A stretch of DNA of 64,000 nt from Rhabdornis inornatus (taxonomy: Eukaryota > Chordata > Aves > Passeriformes > Rhabdornithidae): assembly GCA_013397075.1 (NCBI GenBank), contig VWZS01004485.1, forward strand, positions 1,428,299 through 1,492,298, given 5' to 3'. Shown here piece by piece: positions 63,104 to 64,000 of this stretch; positions within the stretch are counted from its first letter, which is position 1, and each line of letters begins with the position of its first letter. The notes below the pieces were generated by a model. That model saw nothing but the letters and a program-made list of their open reading frames with translations. It searched no databases and was not told the origin of the DNA. A program made the translations under genes and the position numbers.

Positions 63104-63441
63104 CTGCGTGGGGGGAGCACAGGCAGCAGTGCTTAGGGCAGACACACACCAGGCTGGCTGCAGAGACCACAGGAGCGTGCTGACCCTTCCGTGCCTACAG
63201 GGAGGCTGTGGGGACTCAGCCACACACTGGAAGCAGCATCATACATCACTAAGATTTTGGAATTATAGTCTCCTTACCCATATGCCTGCACCCATTTCAG
63301 CACAGTTTTATTCCTGTGGCTCTTAAGAGTTACACAATGCTAAGTTACCCTTGAACACTGATGCAAATGGCACACTGTTTTATTCAAGCAGAGCCTCATG
63401 CCAATGTTATCTTCTCTTCCTAATCCGCATCTCAAAGAAAG

Positions 63442-63481
63442 TAGAGGTGGTTCTAAAAACTTAGAGGTGGTTCTAAAAACT
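63442..63481. repeat. Perfect 20-bp tandem duplication, two copies
   Basis: TAGAGGTGGTTCTAAAAACT is repeated twice without a mismatch (63442-63461 and 63462-63481), suggesting a recent slippage or duplication event or an assembly artefact. Confidence 0.95.
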
Positions 63482-63550
63482 GCTGTCATTGATCTGATTC
63501 ACCAAATATCTTGAAAAGAAACCAAACCATTAGTCCCTTCCCTACATGTA

Positions 63551-63610
63551 CAAAAAAAAACCCAAAAAAACCAAAAAAACCAAAAAAACTAACCAACAAC
63601 AAAAAAACAA
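63551..63610. repeat. A-rich tract with 9-bp period
   Basis: CCAAAAAAA occurs three times exactly in tandem (63562-63588) inside a longer A-rich, C-spaced run. Confidence 0.9.
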
Positions 63611-64000
63611 TCACATGTTCAGAGACTTATTAGAAAAACAAATACCTATAGAGTACAAACAAAAAAGCCGAAAATTTCAGGGCAGCACTTTGCCAAAAAG
63701 TATACTGGCAACTAGAGGGCCAGAAAAATTTCATTGGAAACAAGGAAGTGAATTCTGGGAAAAACCAAAGCATTTTTTGAGCGTGTCTTTGTAGAGGTGA
63801 ATGCAATGAAGGTCTCAGTGCAAAGCCTGGGAACATTTTGTGCTACACAGTGTTGAAATAAAATCTCATGTTTGTAGAAAAAGGGTTACATCCATAAGCT
63901 GTGATTTCCTTTCACTGCCAATAATCTTCTATTTGTAGACATAATAGTCAGTAATGATAGGGGCCAGAACATGAATTCTCCACACCCATACCCTCATGAT

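Larger units (their letters stand above)
33742..64000 (-). other. DLG2: Upstream DLG2 intron (partial, leaves window)
   Basis: The sequence upstream of the PDZ3 exon in the transcript is inferred to be intron, because DLG2 introns are very large in other vertebrates and no linker or PDZ2 exon is visible. The linker exon that should end SLEG with a GG before the donor was looked for and not seen. Contents: MIR-like fossils near 34.5, 35.5 and 59.5 kb, CR1 copies near 36.8, 38.8 and 42.7 kb, a purine tract at 37.3 kb, and small repeats at 48.1, 48.8, 54.9, 62.3-62.5 and 63.4-63.6 kb. There is also a GC-rich exon-like patch at 63.0-63.2 kb. The stretches 39.0-42.6, 42.8-48.0, 48.9-54.8, 54.9-59.4 and 59.7-61.7 kb show no recognisable gene. 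A 192-codon open frame at 56496-57074 is discussed under rejected items. Confidence 0.7.

Overview
The window looks like ordinary, AT-rich avian nuclear DNA, probably from a passerine. The evidence is eight truncated CR1 LINE copies with typical bird CR1 3' ends, a few very old MIR-like SINE fossils, and two solo retroviral LTRs. One LTR resembles a family I associate with songbird genomes. There is no bacterial-style gene organisation, no rRNA or tRNA gene, and no CRISPR array. Almost every short open frame is chance or lies inside a repeat.

The only host gene I can support is on the minus strand. Two exons, at 33585-33741 and 14972-15074, join in frame to encode nearly all of a PDZ domain. 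Its sequence matches the third PDZ domain of the membrane-associated guanylate kinases, most closely DLG2 (PSD-93/chapsyn-110). Both exons have clean AG acceptors and GTAAGT donors. The intron between them is 18,510 bp and interrupts the domain between codons. The rest of the window (1-14971 and 33742-64000) is best read as the flanking DLG2 introns. I found neither the next downstream exon (end of PDZ3 and start of SH3) nor the preceding linker exon.

Layout from low to high coordinate: 1-14971 is intron with three CR1 fragments, a CA microsatellite and a decayed coiled-coil-coding stretch near 7.2 kb that may be a processed pseudogene. 14972-15074 is the second PDZ3 exon. 15075-33584 is intron with two CR1 pieces, two solo LTRs (25208-25887 with a 6-bp target duplication, 31757-32284 with a 4-bp one), two MIR-like fossils, a CpG-rich patch with a strong CTCF-type match near 30.1 kb, and a weak RE1-like site near 20.45 kb. 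33585-33741 is the first PDZ3 exon, with a palindromic GCATG (RBFOX-type) site 49 nt upstream in the transcript. 33742-64000 is intron with three CR1 copies, more MIR-like fossils, a purine tract, several small tandem duplications and a GC-rich exon-like patch near 63 kb.

I see no new multi-gene system. The most useful observations are the two solo LTRs delimited by their termini and target duplications, both antisense to the host gene; the possible retropseudogene; the CTCF candidate; and the exon-like patch at 63 kb.
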